Assembly: GCA_023238725.1 (NCBI GenBank)
Contig: CM041546.1
Span: 19,848,085-19,912,084, forward strand
Origin: Scortum barcoo
Lineage: Eukaryota > Chordata > Actinopteri > Centrarchiformes > Terapontidae
Length of the DNA stretch: 64,000 bases
Direction of reading: 5' to 3'
Part shown: positions 1-12,600 of the stretch, in pieces
Position numbering within the stretch: position 1 is the first letter of the stretch
How the letters are laid out: the number at the start of each line of letters is the position of its first letter
Position numbers and translations under genes: made by a program
The notes under the pieces: generated by a model
What the model was told of the DNA's origin: nothing
The model's input: the letters and a program-made list of their open reading frames with translations, nothing else
The model's database searches: none

Positions 1-3000
1 AAGAACAAAAAAAGAAAAAAAAAATTACCCCCAAAATTTGATGTGAATTAGCAGGCCTTTTCTCTTCTCAATCAGAACCAAAATGAATGAAAACATTTTC
101 AGCTGCTAACTGGTGCTATGAACAGCTACAGGATCTAGTAATGGTTACAGACAGTTTACAGGATGCCAGTAACATGACTCCACTGACACTTCGTTACTGT
201 CAAACACAACCAACAGTGTCGTTTAATATCCATGTGTAGACCAATACACATGCCTATTAAACCCAGAAATCGAGCAGCCGAACAAGGACATGGCAAAATG
301 TTTACTGACATCCTTTTTAACTTACCAAACTTGCTTCACTCTCTGTGGGCTGTAGTGTCTGATTACTTGGTGCATTCAATTACAGCTCGGTGTGAGAGTG
401 TTTTTTTTTTTAATGCTAATGAAAATTGTTGTACTGGAGACAGAAACACAAAACACTTGAAATGTAAGGTGTATAGGAATGATGCTGATAGAGTATCATA
501 CACACAGGTTCTTACCCATCTCCTCCAATCTCCAATGAATTTAAATCGTGGATGTCTAGAGCAAACTGTCAAAATCTTTCTCACCTCCACATTTGAAATA
601 AAATAAAAAAAAAAAACCTGCCGTAAGTGTTGGTTTGATCAATTTATATATAGCAGTTGTTCATTCAAAAGAACCCCAGTATGGCTTGAGATGACTAGCT
701 TGCCAGGTGGAGAGCTCTAAAACGGACGCAAAACAAATAAAATAACAAACTTGGTACGCATGTCACACATCATCAGACGCACCGTAACAACTGGCCTGCG
801 CCACCATTCAACCAAATAATGTGCCCAGGTGCCAAACACAAACACAGACACATAAATATCAGAGACAGACGTTCACTGAAAGACACGGAAAAAAAACACA
901 CAAGAAACATGTGCACATTAATCAGTGTTCTTCAGGGAAGGATTGGGTCAGATACGGAGATTTCCCATAATTCCCGTTGTTTGTCTGAGGGCGTGCTGGG
1001 AGGGATGAGAAACTGAATGGAAATAATGAGAGTTCATGTGTGTAATCAAACACAGCGGTTAAAAAATATGTTGTGTGAGAGGGAAAACAGAAAATCTACG
1101 CTGAAGGAGAATACGCACAATATTCCAGAGATGCTCGGCCAGATTTATCACCAAGAATGAGGATCTCTTGTTTGGGCCTGTTTTTTAACCAGGTATTTAA
1201 CCAGTAAACAGACCCAACATGAGATGTTTCTTGTTCACAAATCTGGACAAAGTCTATGGAGCCATGAAACAGGTGATTGTGTGTATTCTATCCTAATTTG
1301 GATGTTTTTGCAGAGCTGCTTGGCAGAAAATAACAATTTTGTATTCAAAATTGAACCAAAAGGATTCTGTATCCTAATGTAATCAAAATAATACTGTATA
1401 TTCTATCTACTAATACTACTACTTCAATGGTTGTGTAGTTGACTATTGTTTATTAAGATTTATGGTTCTACAGTTAATATTTATCAAGGGTAAGTGAAAA
1501 AAATGAAATGAGAGTTAAATGTGATGAAAATCTGAGTCAAATATTTGCAAATGCCAACATCTGAAGGTAGCGGAGCTTAAGAATCAATGGTGTTCATTGA
1601 TTTTGTTGTATTTCTCTGCATTTCAGTGATTTTACCCAATGCAAAGAGTTACAGGAAGGTCTCCGTATATGACATGGAAATTATTTGCGAATAATAATGT
1701 TGGCATATAAGTCAGTGGGTTGCAAGTTATGAACTGAACTGTGTGTGGGAACAAGAAATGGCATTTTCATTTGTAGAGATTTGTAGAGGGCTGCAACAGT
1801 CAAACACAAAACATTTAATGTTTCATATTTTGAAAAGACATTACAAAGCTCTAACCTACTGTAGTACTACTGTGCATTTCTGCCAAGGCATGTAATATGC
1901 TCACTGGTGAACAAAAGGTGAAAAAAGAAACCTGATTCAATTCAAATAATCCAAATAAAATAAACGGCCTTTCCAAGGTCTGTCACAGAATATTTCCAGA
2001 TTTATCAGGAGACACAAGGCTTTTGTGTTGGGAGGGTGACAACAAAACCATAGAAGGTTACAACCACTTTCTGTCTGGAAAAACAAAGAAAACCTCTGTA
2101 TTGTTCTGTGTTGAAGGAGACAGAAGTTACTTCATATGATGGTAATCACAGCACTGCGCATAAATGACTTTCATCATTTGTCAGAGAGGAGCAGACTTTA
2201 ATGCTGCATTAGGCGGGATGTGCATGGAAGAAATAGCCTTTTGTAAAAATGCACCTTCTCAGCTTAAATCAGAACTGTAACAGAGATCTCTTCCTGACTA
2301 ACTGAGGTGGCCTGCATTATAAACTCTGATTAGTTTCCAGGATTATACAATTTGGCACCAGGTCAGGCCCGTAGTATGGTTCCAGACACTGACTCATTAC
2401 CAGTATGTCCGATTTGATCAGATTTTCAAAGTTTCCCTGGAAAGAGAAAACGAATGCCTCACACCGGCTTCATCTTCTTTTACCATAAGACAGACAGGGA
2501 CATCTTAACCAGTGGCTCTAAAGCAAGATTTTTTTTATCTAACTACACTGTAACTGTCATGTAAACAAAAGACTTGTTTCTCAGGTCTCATTACTGTCAA
2601 AGGGATTTGAGTTTAACATGCAGTGGCAGAAACATTTTCAGAAACTTTAAAACATTTTCTAACAGTAGCTTCACCGATGGGTCAACTAAATGATCTAGTT
2701 TGTACATTTTAACCAAAGAACATGGCCGACTCATGGTGGGCTGAACTACAATAACCATGAACCCAAAAGGATTTTTTCAAGACACTTTAACGTGTCACAG
2801 GAGGAAAAAAAACAGGTGAAACTTGATTCCATTGAGCTGCTTTGGCTGCAGCGTCACTGTGGCTCACTGCTGAGGCCGAGTGTTACCAGCGACACTTGTG
2901 CTTTTCCTGCTGCGACAAGTCAAAATGTCTGCTGTGAAGAAGCTCTGTGTGCGCTCGTCACATATTTTTTAGCTAGGTGACAAGCTTGTGTTTATTCCAG

Positions 3001-3636
3001 AATTTTAGTTTGTATGACTTTTTATCAAAGAACCAGATATTTTTGCACTGAAATTATTTTGCACAGATGACTCAGCTCAAAGAGGTTCGTGCTGATCCAA
3101 GCCATGCCATAACTGTGAGTTGCTTAACATTACTAATGACATAAATTAATGGGACTTTTACTCACTTGCCTTTCTTATTTTTTGCTGTTCAACCCAAACT
3201 TTATTTAATCAACACTATACGTCCTGCCTCTCCAGTACATTTGGCATCCTTGAATAAAAAGGGATCTCAGGTCTGCCTGTTGCTGCGCACATTTTACTGA
3301 TATTGCATAATATGATTTATGGGCACTATAGTTCAGACATATTTCAGACGAATATCACTCCCTTCCAAGTTGCTTGGTGTAGCTTTAAATCTCTGAAATG
3401 CTTTGTTGTCACTCTCTCAACACGGAGGCGTGCCCTTCAAGCAACCTCTGTCCAAACGCTCTGTGACGGGACTCTTTTTCTGGAAGATAGATGGAGTGGG
3501 CCTGTCAGTGTGTTGGCTTGCAATGAGTTCACAGGGTGCTGCATATGGACAGGGACGCACATAGAGAACAGCAGAAGTGGAAAAGAGGCAGCAGGTTATG
3601 GATGGAAGAGTGAGAGTTTGCCGGCTTGTTTATTAC
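1..3636. other. AT-rich non-coding sequence, no gene recognised
   Basis: No convincing exon on either strand. I searched the minus strand by eye for an LQITENGEF exon or a QTRV terminus and found neither. Open frames such as 232-606 and 3303-3680 on the plus strand have no recognisable motif. The stretch probably belongs to the last syngap1 intron or its 3' flank. Confidence 0.6.
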
Positions 3637-3698
3637 CTGGGTACTCGGGGTGGGACAGGTGCGAGACGGGGCTGCACTAGGATGGACTGACGCCTCCC
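3637..3698 (-). CDS. syngap1: possible syngap1 alternative C-terminal exon (alpha2-like)
   Basis: Minus-strand bases between a TTTCTCTTAG acceptor and an AG/GTAATA donor are open in the phase demanded by the preceding exon. They read GRRQSILVQPRLAPVPPRVP plus a split Arg or Ser codon. Human alpha2 has ERQ...NPRVTLAPPWNGLAPP...PPPPR before LQITENGEF, so the RQ, PRLAP and final PPR elements could correspond. The 62-base length leaves the frame needed to enter an LQITENGEF exon, which I could not find to the left. The match is short and proline-biased, so this is tentative. Confidence 0.4.
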
Positions 3699-3727
3699 CT
3701 AAGAGAAATCACCGTATCTCATCAACA

Positions 3728-3816
3728 TAGGAGGAGAGAGAGGAGAGAGAGGAGAGGAGAGGAGAGGAGGAGAGGAGAGGAGGAGAGAGGAGAGAGGAGG
3801 AGAGGAGAGGAGGATT
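3728..3816. repeat. purine-rich GAGAGGA minisatellite
   Basis: About 85 bases of nearly pure A/G in imperfect GAGAGG/GAGGA units on the plus strand. It starts 30 bases upstream, in minus-strand terms, of the tentative exon at 3637-3698, so in the transcript it reads as a pyrimidine-rich CTCTCC tract ahead of that acceptor. It creates two spurious minus-strand open frames. Confidence 0.95.
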
Positions 3817-5769
3817 GAAAGCAGGAGAGAGGAGGCTGACAGCAAAAGAGGGAAGGAAGGCTTGTGTGCAGAGGGGAGGAGGATTAAGAAGGGCAGTGAG
3901 GGTTGAGGAGAACAACAGCCACCCAAACAGTACATACACAATGCGCAACAAAAAGTGAACAGAAAACAAGGACATAGATACACATAAAAATGCTTACTAA
4001 CGCACATTTACATACACATACATAATGGCAACCATACACGCACTACATTATCAGACAACCCAACAGCCTGAAAGCATTAGAGCAGCGTGCCATGCAGTGT
4101 ATCATTAACAGAAATCATGCTCAGGACAAGAAAGAAAAAGGCGTTAAATTGTGCACTCCACATTACATCTGCATCTGAAAGCAGCTGATTAGTCCAAGAG
4201 ATTTCGGAAAGCTGAATCCTGCGTGTTTCCTGGTTCAGAAAGGTAAGAAGAACATGCTTATATCAAACATGCAATACTCTGTCTCTATGGAGATAAATAT
4301 ATATACACACTTGGAAAACCCAGAATTACATCCAAACACCATAGCCATAAAAACAGAGAAACAGAGAATAGTATTTTTGTATTAACACACACCACACACA
4401 CTCAGAAATTACCAAAGACTCAAGAAGTACCAACAATGACTGCCTTTAAAAGAGTGCAATCAAATCTTATATGAAAGAAAGACTGATATCATAAATGTCA
4501 CTGCAGTTTCTTCATACGCCTCGCTGGCAGCAGCTCATTAAAACAAAACATTTATAAAGTTTAGAAAAATCTAAAGTAAGCCTCTATAAATGATCAACTT
4601 AACATAAAAAAACTGCTAACACGTGTTTTAAATGTGCAGTAACTGCCAAATACTGCAAAAGAGTACAAAAATGTCTTAAAATGATTTATTTGTTTAACTG
4701 GCATTGATTGCCTTAAAGGGGTTGTTCAATAATAATAATTCATAATACATTAACTCAATTTGTTAAATGATTAGTCAACGTTATTACATTATCAAATACA
4801 ATATATTCCACCCCCACTGAAATACATAATTTGTTCCTGAAATAATGTGATTTATTGGATTAACATTTCTTTTTATTATATTTTGCTACCAGATTTACAC
4901 AGTGTTTTTATTTTTGCAATGTTCACCAAATTAACCTTTCTTTAAAAACAACAGAATTTAATTTAAATTCCTAGTAGGGACAATAAGGCACACTTCTATC
5001 ACATTTTTCAGTACCTCTCTGCTGAATGTCAAAATAATTCACAGCAATATACAGTAATTAACCAATTAATGTGACCTGGACGCAGAGCAGTGGCAGAAAA
5101 TTGGATGGATGTATTCAACCAATGATTATATAATTAATTAGTTCATTTAATTTTCAATATTGACTATTGTTGTCAGCGCTGTACAATACAGGATTTAACA
5201 GTTTCCTGCATACACAATCCACTGTTACACCACCATCACTCGCAGTTTTTAGTTGTACAATGTCACATCATAATGTTAGTGAAAATAAAAAAAACTTTTA
5301 AATTAATGGCAACTAAATTTAATGCTTTTTTACAGTACAGTATTCTCATAGAACGAGTCTCAAATCTCTAAATGTCTGTGTGGAACTTTGTGTAGGGTTT
5401 ATTAAGGCATCAGAATACTTTTGTGGGAAAGATTATGGCATCCCGCACCTGTGTTATTACGTAAGGTCTAATTAAGTGTGTGGTGTTGTTTTGGAAGTTG
5501 GTAGCAATGGCCCGAGGATATAATGGCATCATGGCTCTCCCCTCTCACTCCCTATCAATTTACTTGTCTCCCCCCAGCCCAGCTCCTGCGTGTGCAGTCT
5601 CACCCAATAAAGTGTCATCACACCAGGCTGAACTCCCTGCTTGTCGTAAGCGCTGTGGTTAATGTGGCCCTGAAGCTAAAATACAAAACTGACCTGTAAT
5701 TTTCACAAAATTCTCACTCAAAGCACCGTCTACTTAAGCAACAAGCACAATGAGCTGCATGTAAAGTAA

Positions 5770-6135
5770 AGGAGCATTTTAGCATCGATACCTGTGTGTC
5801 ACTGTTTATACCCAATCTCTAAAACTACATGGATTGATATGAAATTTTGTTAACACATTAAAGGTCTCAGATGATGGTGATGTTGTTGACATTTGCGGTT
5901 TTTGGTTAACAATTGGATAAACTCCATCGGAATTAAATGAAATAACTTGGATGATCCTTAATATTTCACGTACCAACAAGGCCACATTTTTAATTTCTCC
6001 AAAATCTTGAATTTACCTGCAAAAGTAACCACATTCCCATGGGCCTCAGCTGTACTTGGTCAACCTGGTAAACTTTATACTGCCTAAATTTGAGTGCGAC
6101 AGCATGCTCATTTTGGCATTTAGCTCAAAGGACCC
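5770..6135 (+). repeat. teleost interspersed repeat of the GCTAA/AATTTCAT type
   Basis: It carries phrases typical of a widespread fish non-autonomous repeat: gattgatatgaaattttgt, ttggatgatcc, then cattcccatgggcctcagct followed by ctgtacttggt, ending in cattttggcatttagctca. Other remnants in the window (38580-38700, 54990-55260, 63560-63960) share these phrases in one or other orientation. Family name not assigned. Confidence 0.6.
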
Positions 6136-7414
6136 CTAATTCTCAGTAAGCTTCAAAGATGTAGTAGAAAGGAGGTTGGAGTTGTACACTGCTCCTTCAA
6201 ACACCACACTGAAGATAACCTCCAGCTCAGTTTGAATGTTAAGCAGGCTGCTGCTCGCGGTGTGCTCTTCTGTAATCTAATAAACATTTTTGTCAAGGCA
6301 CTATTAGAGCTGAAATTGTCACTGATTGATATAAAGTCATGTGTAGCTGCTGATGGACAGTAAAAAAAAAAGAAAAAGAAAAGAAAACGATGGTATAATC
6401 CTTTAACACTAATCAATAGGTCTTCACAGATTTATAAACCTGCTAAGCAATTCATTTAAAAAAAAAAAGTCTTAAAAACTCTGTTAAGTTTTTTTTTTAC
6501 ACACTAAGATTAATAAACAAGTCTCCACCTACTGATTATTTTACTTGTTAATAGAGAAAAAATAAAGTTTGGTATCAGTAATTCAAGGTAATTATTCCCT
6601 GTAATTTAATCACAGATGTACTGCCAGGTATATACAAAACACTGTTTTTATGTAATAAAATGAGGGATCAACTTCAAAAAAGAGGGAAAAAAAGATGAAT
6701 AAGGAATTTAAATCAAGTTGAGCTAAGTGTGTATGGAAAAACTAAACGTAAATCTTGAGCATAGCCACTATGAGCATGGAGATGGACACAATATGATTTA
6801 ATTAAAGACAAATGAGTATTTTCTGTATGAGCACAGATTTTTCAGTATAATTAGAATTTTGAATGTGAATTACGACAGATTCATACCGAAATAATGTTGA
6901 GAGCAATCTTTTTTGTGATTACGGATAAGTAATTTTCAGTTTCAAGGGGCAACATAAAATCCGTAGGGTAGCACAAAATTGCAACATACTACTGCAACAA
7001 TAGTGTAATGTTGTCCTAAGATATTATCTCAAAGCTTGTTTTAGGTCACAGAATGACATCTTTTTAGACAGAATAACAGCACTGAGTCTGCTTTAATACT
7101 GTAAGCTCAACCCGAGAAAACAGCTATAACACCTTTTCTTGCTGACAGTGAACAAGACTTAACATGAATCATAGGGCTTCTAAAAGACCTGAATCTTTTT
7201 ATTTACAGCAAAAGTGAGTCCCTCTTGGTTTTTATCTATTTATTTATGTTAAAATCTGCACTAGATCAAATCCCACACACCCTTTTCTCCCTAATTGCCC
7301 ACACTTTGTGGCACTCAATTCATCGTCCTACGCTGCAAACTTTCGCCATCTGGCACCCAACTAGGCTGAAAGAAAACACAATATTTGCAAATAGGAATGT
7401 GCAAGTTGGATCAC

Positions 7415-7695
7415 AGAAGAGCTGCATCAATTAGTTGATTAGTCGATCGAGAGCAAGCATTTTGATGATTGATTAATTGTGTAGGTCATTTTAAAGGAAT
7501 TTGTTCTGTTACTCTATTTTAGGATCTGAAATTTGAGAGTTTGTCTTATATTACAATAAACAGAAAATATTTGGCTTCGGGATTGGCCTTTTTCACTGTT
7601 TTCTTTATTTCTTATTTAAGGAACAAACTATTAATTGATTAAAAAATCTAAAAAATGATTAATTGACAATGAAAATAATAGTTGTAGCCCTGGAT
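7415..7695. repeat. teleost non-autonomous repeat with TTAGTCGATTA-type ends
   Basis: The left end reads gctgcatcaattagttgatt and the right end aaaataatagttgtagccct. The right end, reversed, gives agggctacaactattatttt, so the ends form imperfect inverted repeats like those of a common fish DNA-transposon-derived repeat. Internal sequence includes the usual cagaaaatatt and ttcggg... degenerate core. Related copies lie at 30630-30860, 44856-45165 and 46446-46705. Confidence 0.65.
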
Positions 7696-8454
7696 TACAG
7701 ATAACACAGGTAACATAGCCACAAGCCTAGTAACTATGCTCTGTAATAATGAGGACTTGTGCTCATATTATTACTGCCAAATATATATTAATATATTTTT
7801 CTTAATGTTTCCCCCTTTGGGCTTTCTCAGTCTACAGCTGTCACATTAGCTGTAATAATGACCATCAGTGAAATGCTCTGAAACCTTCTGTCAGCTCTTT
7901 CCTCCTGGAATATTTCATAATTCTTTCTCGTCCTTTTGATGTGTAATTAGAAATCTACTGTGAGGCATTTCTTTGATTTTTCACGCCATTAATTGTCAAA
8001 AATTTACAAATATGACCAAATGAAAGAAGAAATTTATTGAGTGGGGCTGCTTTTTGGACTATTTGACAGAGAACTGAGCTTTCTGAGGGACAGGATTAGC
8101 ATATGAGCACATTAACTGCATCACACAGCAACAGATTTCTGAGAAAAGCCCGGCATCAGTGAGGGATCCTCCCTGTTTGTTTTATTCAATATTTTGGATG
8201 CACTTGGTTCTAATCATGGCGCATTAGCAGTGCCCTTACATTTGTCCTACAGCAGATGTGAATGAAAAGGCCTTCTCTTCCAGAACCATACCATAATGAA
8301 CTTTGACTTACACCTCTTTTAGATACTTTTATTCAGATATAGATAGATATAGTTGTGTCAGATGATTGAAAGTCAACATCCTAAACAAAGAACTGGCCTA
8401 ATTTAATGATATTTGGGTGACTTGGTGCTGGTCAAATCTAGCATTCACTTAATT

Positions 8455-8805
8455 GAACTTAAGTGCACAATTTTAAAGTGCTTGCATTTTACTTGAGTAT
8501 GTATGCTTTTTTATACTTCTATACTTTATACTTTTACTCCACTACATATATTAGATATAATTATTAGATATAATTCAGATCGAGAATACAAAAATAATGA
8601 ATGATTAAAGTTCTGAACACAAGAATACATTAACAATACAGTATTTCAGTTAATTATTATACTTTACCCTGAAATTCTCTATAAGTAGTAGTTTAACCCT
8701 GGTACTGTTACACGAACTTGTACTTGTACTTCAGTATTTCTATACTGTGGTATTACTACTTTTACTTAAGTATATGATCTGAGTACTTCTTCTACCACTG
8801 CTGGG
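8455..8805. repeat. teleost repeat ending ATCTGAGTACTTCTTCTACCACTG
   Basis: Contains tttatacttttactccacta, cttgtacttgtacttcagta, then acttttacttaagtatatga and tgagtacttcttctaccact. This TACTT-rich interspersed repeat is very common in percomorph fish. A second, shorter copy is at 31840-32030. Non-coding and family not named. Confidence 0.65.
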
Positions 8806-8875
8806 CACAATAATCAGTAAAAAAAAGGAGTGGTTGCTTTCATTCACACAAACAAACACACATATGTACACATGT

Positions 8876-8878
8876 GCA

Positions 8879-8927
<49 letters not shown>

Positions 8928-8933
8928 ACACAC
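8876..8933. repeat. CA/CG-CA microsatellite
   Basis: A run of CGCA units passes directly into an uninterrupted CA run and then TACACACACAC. Alternating purine-pyrimidine throughout. It generates the valine-cysteine repeat in a spurious minus-strand frame. Confidence 0.97.
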
Positions 8934-9563
8934 TGTATATATGTACACATGCACACACTATATTTACAGCATGACTCATGCTTGGAGGTGGGCTATTTAT
9001 TATTGAGAGCATGAGAAAGGGGGGATTGGGAGCATGAAATGAGAAGCACTAAGAGGGAAGCTCCTGAAGACACAACAGCAGCACCACACAGCATTTGGGG
9101 CTCAGCTGTTCAATAACCTGAGTGTAAGTCTGGTTCTGCATCACGTGTGGAACGGGTTTAAGGCGTTTCGACCCCGACATGCTCGAAAAAAAAAACCAGA
9201 AACATGTGACAGAAACAACTACAGAACTGGCAACATCATCATCACAGACCGAGATACGCTCACAAACCCGGCCAGAGTCAGACATCTTGATAGCTCGAGC
9301 TGAGGAATGCAAACAGCAACACTCTTTGATCTTCATAGCTCCCAGGTATGTCGGCAGACGGACGACAGTCAAACCCAAACACGGGGACAGGTCAGGGACA
9401 GGGCAAGACAATCAGAGGGACCACATACACACAGCAGACAAAATAATAACAATAGCGGGGGAAGAAGAGGTGGAGCGTGATGGGGTGGGGTTTTTGGGGG
9501 GCGATAGCATTACAGAACGGGCCATCGTACGGACTCGACGAGAGAAGAAGCAGTCTCACAGAC

Positions 9564-9636
9564 CTGATCAGCGAAAATCCTGGTTTTTGGCTCAATCACG
9601 GGTCCTCCCCTTAACTCATCCTCCACAGCCATGAGT
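9564..9636 (-). CDS. syngap1: syngap1 exon: post-coiled-coil, LMAVEDELR...FADQ
   Basis: A 73-base exon found by phase and homology. It completes the split Arg codon and encodes LMAVEDELRGGPVIEPKTR then IFADQ. Human SYNGAP1 reads LMLVEEELRRDHPAMAEPL ... KKRLLDAQ, so about six residues are missing here. The acceptor is TTTCCAAG, and the donor CAG/GTCTGTGAG is non-canonical at +3. In human this is the branch point for isoform tails. If the donor is ignored, the frame continues 17 codons to TAA at 9510-9512. Confidence 0.85.
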
Positions 9637-12600
9637 CTTGGAAAGCAGAAAGAGAAAGAGAGAGAGAGAGAGAGAGGAGAGGAGGGAGGGGTGAGGGGTA
9701 GGGGGAAGTGGAGGGGGGGTGACAGAAAGAGAGGGAGTATTATGAATTCACGATGATACTTAACAAGAAGTTGAGCAGGTGCATGTCCAACATCTGCCTC
9801 AACAACACCACACTGACAGGATGCCGGTTACCTGTATCTCAAATCTGAATCCCAAACCTGACGGGCAGCTCAATCTTTTAAGCCCATGCAAATGTTGAGC
9901 AGCAGTAACCAAAGCCATGCTTTCTGAGGCACTGCCAATTTTCATCGGTGGAGTCTTTTCTCTTCTCGCCCCCATGGGATTCGTCAAAGCATTTTTTTGC
10001 TCAATTTAAGGTGGTTTCAAAGTGCAATTACGGCCAACTGTGGGCCATTACACTTGGCTATGTGAAGTGAATGGTTCAGTTACAGATCCCGATCATCCCC
10101 AGGGAATTGCCCATCTTACGTAACATGGACTGACCAAGGCACTGGTGGAAAATCCTTTGACTAATCATTTCAAAGACTCCGCTCGCATATATGAGCAAGC
10201 TCACTGCTGAAGTATTCATGAGCCATCGGACTGTGCAGGTTTCCCAGCTCTCGTGATTATCCGAGTGCCAGGGATTTACTCCAGATAGGGTCATTCAAGG
10301 ATATTTCTCACACAAGGTTATCTCGCAGTCACACAGCCAACTGGCTAAATTGTGAATATTGTTATGGTGGTTGATAAATGCCAAATAGAAGTTGGTGTGA
10401 ATACAAAAAAAGCACAGGTTTCATTGGATTGCTTTCATGACTTTCCATCCATTTAACAAGTTTTTACAGCAGCAGAGTAAATATCCTTGCAATTTGTTGA
10501 CATGAAATAATCTCCAAGGAATATCATCCCTTTATGATAGCACACGAAGGAGTAACTTTGCATGTTTATGTCAATTTGTTTGGGTAAAATGACCAGGAAT
10601 ATTGTCACTCGTGTATTCATTAGGCTGCTAAGCCCATAAAGTAGCTGACAGGAACATTTAATTGCCACCATGTTGCAATGCAGGAGAAATGTACCACCAA
10701 TCAAGTCATACTGTGTCACTCAAAGCAACTTTCAGCACATTCATGTGGTTTTATTCAGAACACAGAGAGGCACATGTTTGACAATAAAGAACGAAAATCC
10801 ACAGGTGAAGTTTCAAACATAAGTGTTTGGATGTTTTATTCCATAAATAATGTACAGTGTTGAGAGTTATTTTACAAAAGAAGAGAATAGGGAAAAGAAA
10901 AGAATCAATCATACTGTAAGCACAGACAGAAATATAAGCACTGTCCCAAAAAACAATGGAATGTAACATGGGTATACAGCATTAAGATTTTGACATGACT
11001 TCAAGAGGCAGACAATGATTCATGTGGGTGATATGTTACAAAAAAAAAAAAGTTAAGCTTTTTTTATATCCAGTTGTACTTCAAGTAGTGTGCTTTTGAG
11101 GTCAAGTCGTACATGTAGTCAAAACAATGTGTGAATCTACCAACATGAGGTCACAATGTCTGAATATTTTGCTACAGAGAAAAAGGCAAGAGACAAAGGT
11201 GTCAAATAGGATGTAAAGTTAATGTAAAGTCAACGGAAAGAAATGACAGACCTGGATCAAACAGCAGCTGCAAATATGTTCTTTTTTTTTTGCCAAGGGC
11301 AACATATAGTAACGCGTCTTTGACCGAAAACTTACCTCTCAGCGTCTGATTGGTGCAGACTCAGCGGACCCCCACCCATCTGGTTCAAACAAACTAAGAA
11401 TTATTTGCAACTATTTGACACAGGTCTGTGTAAAAGTGACTATAAACCCTTGGCTGTTGCTACAAGCCATGTCAATCAGACCAATATTTATCACACACAC
11501 ATCAAGCCAAAACTCATCACCACTATGAATTCATTTGCAAGATTTAAACATAAGTTTTGCCGTAGTACAATCTATACAGCCTATCAATATATTCTTGCTA
11601 CAAAAGAGAGGCGGATATACTGACACCAGAATGTTATCTATATCTCTGGAGAGGGAAAAAGAAATAATGTGGTTGCCCTTTTTATAATAATATTGAAATC
11701 TACTGCATAAGTTAAATGACAGTACTGTCTAACTTTCTTAAACAGCTATTCTGATCACCATGTCACTGGACACCACCAATGACGGACTGCATGTCAAAAG
11801 TCACACCAAGCATATACAGCAAAATCATACAGATATGAGAAAAATCTTTTGCGCTCTAATTAATAAATAATATCCATTGCAGTCTTTCATTTAAAATGCA
11901 GATAAATTCACAAACACCATACAGATAAGCCAAAAACAAGTTGAGAACTTAGGAACACACTTTGCAGAACAAACTGTTGTCAAGGAGTCACGTCATAGTT
12001 GTTATGTCTCTGTGGTATTTTGCACTTTACAGTATTCCAGGTCTTTATTTTTCTCTGTTTCGATACTGTGGATGGCACCTGGTAAAAGATTTTGGCAGGA
12101 AGTTACTGTTTCTTTATGTACACAAGATGCATACAATATATCTCTGCAGGATCCTGCATGTGCATCTGCACGGACAGCACGTGTCGACATATTGTATCTA
12201 TTATTGCGCTTCTCCTGCTAAAAAGTTAGCTATTGCTAGGTTAAAATAGTTATAATCTCACTCTCAATAGAATTCATATATATCTCATATATTGTTATTG
12301 TTATGGCTCTTACATTAAAGACTTAATCTATAATATGCTATGGATTATAGTTAAAAATAGATTATTACTATGACAGGTGCATTTAAGACCATAGATTTTT
12401 CCCCCTGCTCACTGCATTTCTCCAATGAAAATTTGTTGTTCAGTTCACAGCAAACAGCTTGGGGAGATAAATAGTTTATATTTATAATTACTAAAATTAT
12501 CAAAATAATTTGACAAAAAAAATTGGAGAGCTTGTAGCCAACTAATGGGATCACTAGTTTAAAGAAAAAATATAGATAAAAGTGCTACAGGTAAAGTGGA

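Larger units (their letters stand above)
3817..9563 (-). other. syngap1: intron-like AT-rich stretch with repeats
   Basis: Non-coding between the exon at 9564 and the tentative exon at 3698. It contains three interspersed repeat remnants and a CA repeat, listed separately, plus long AT-rich tracts. Open frames at 7225-7434, 8740-9012 and 9049-9411 lack recognisable homology. Confidence 0.6.

Noticed and set aside
2695..2710. QTR-encoding minus-strand triplets considered as the PDZ-ligand terminus
   Set aside because: The fourth residue is Ser, not Val, and the stop is not directly adjacent. A similar QTR at about 1155 is followed by Asp.
9049..9411. 120-codon minus-strand frame downstream of the exon at 9564
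   Set aside because: I considered it as a syngap1 3' exon. It lacks QTRV, LQITENGEF or any match, and the ELPS-stop continuation after GTCTTCAG is too short to support.
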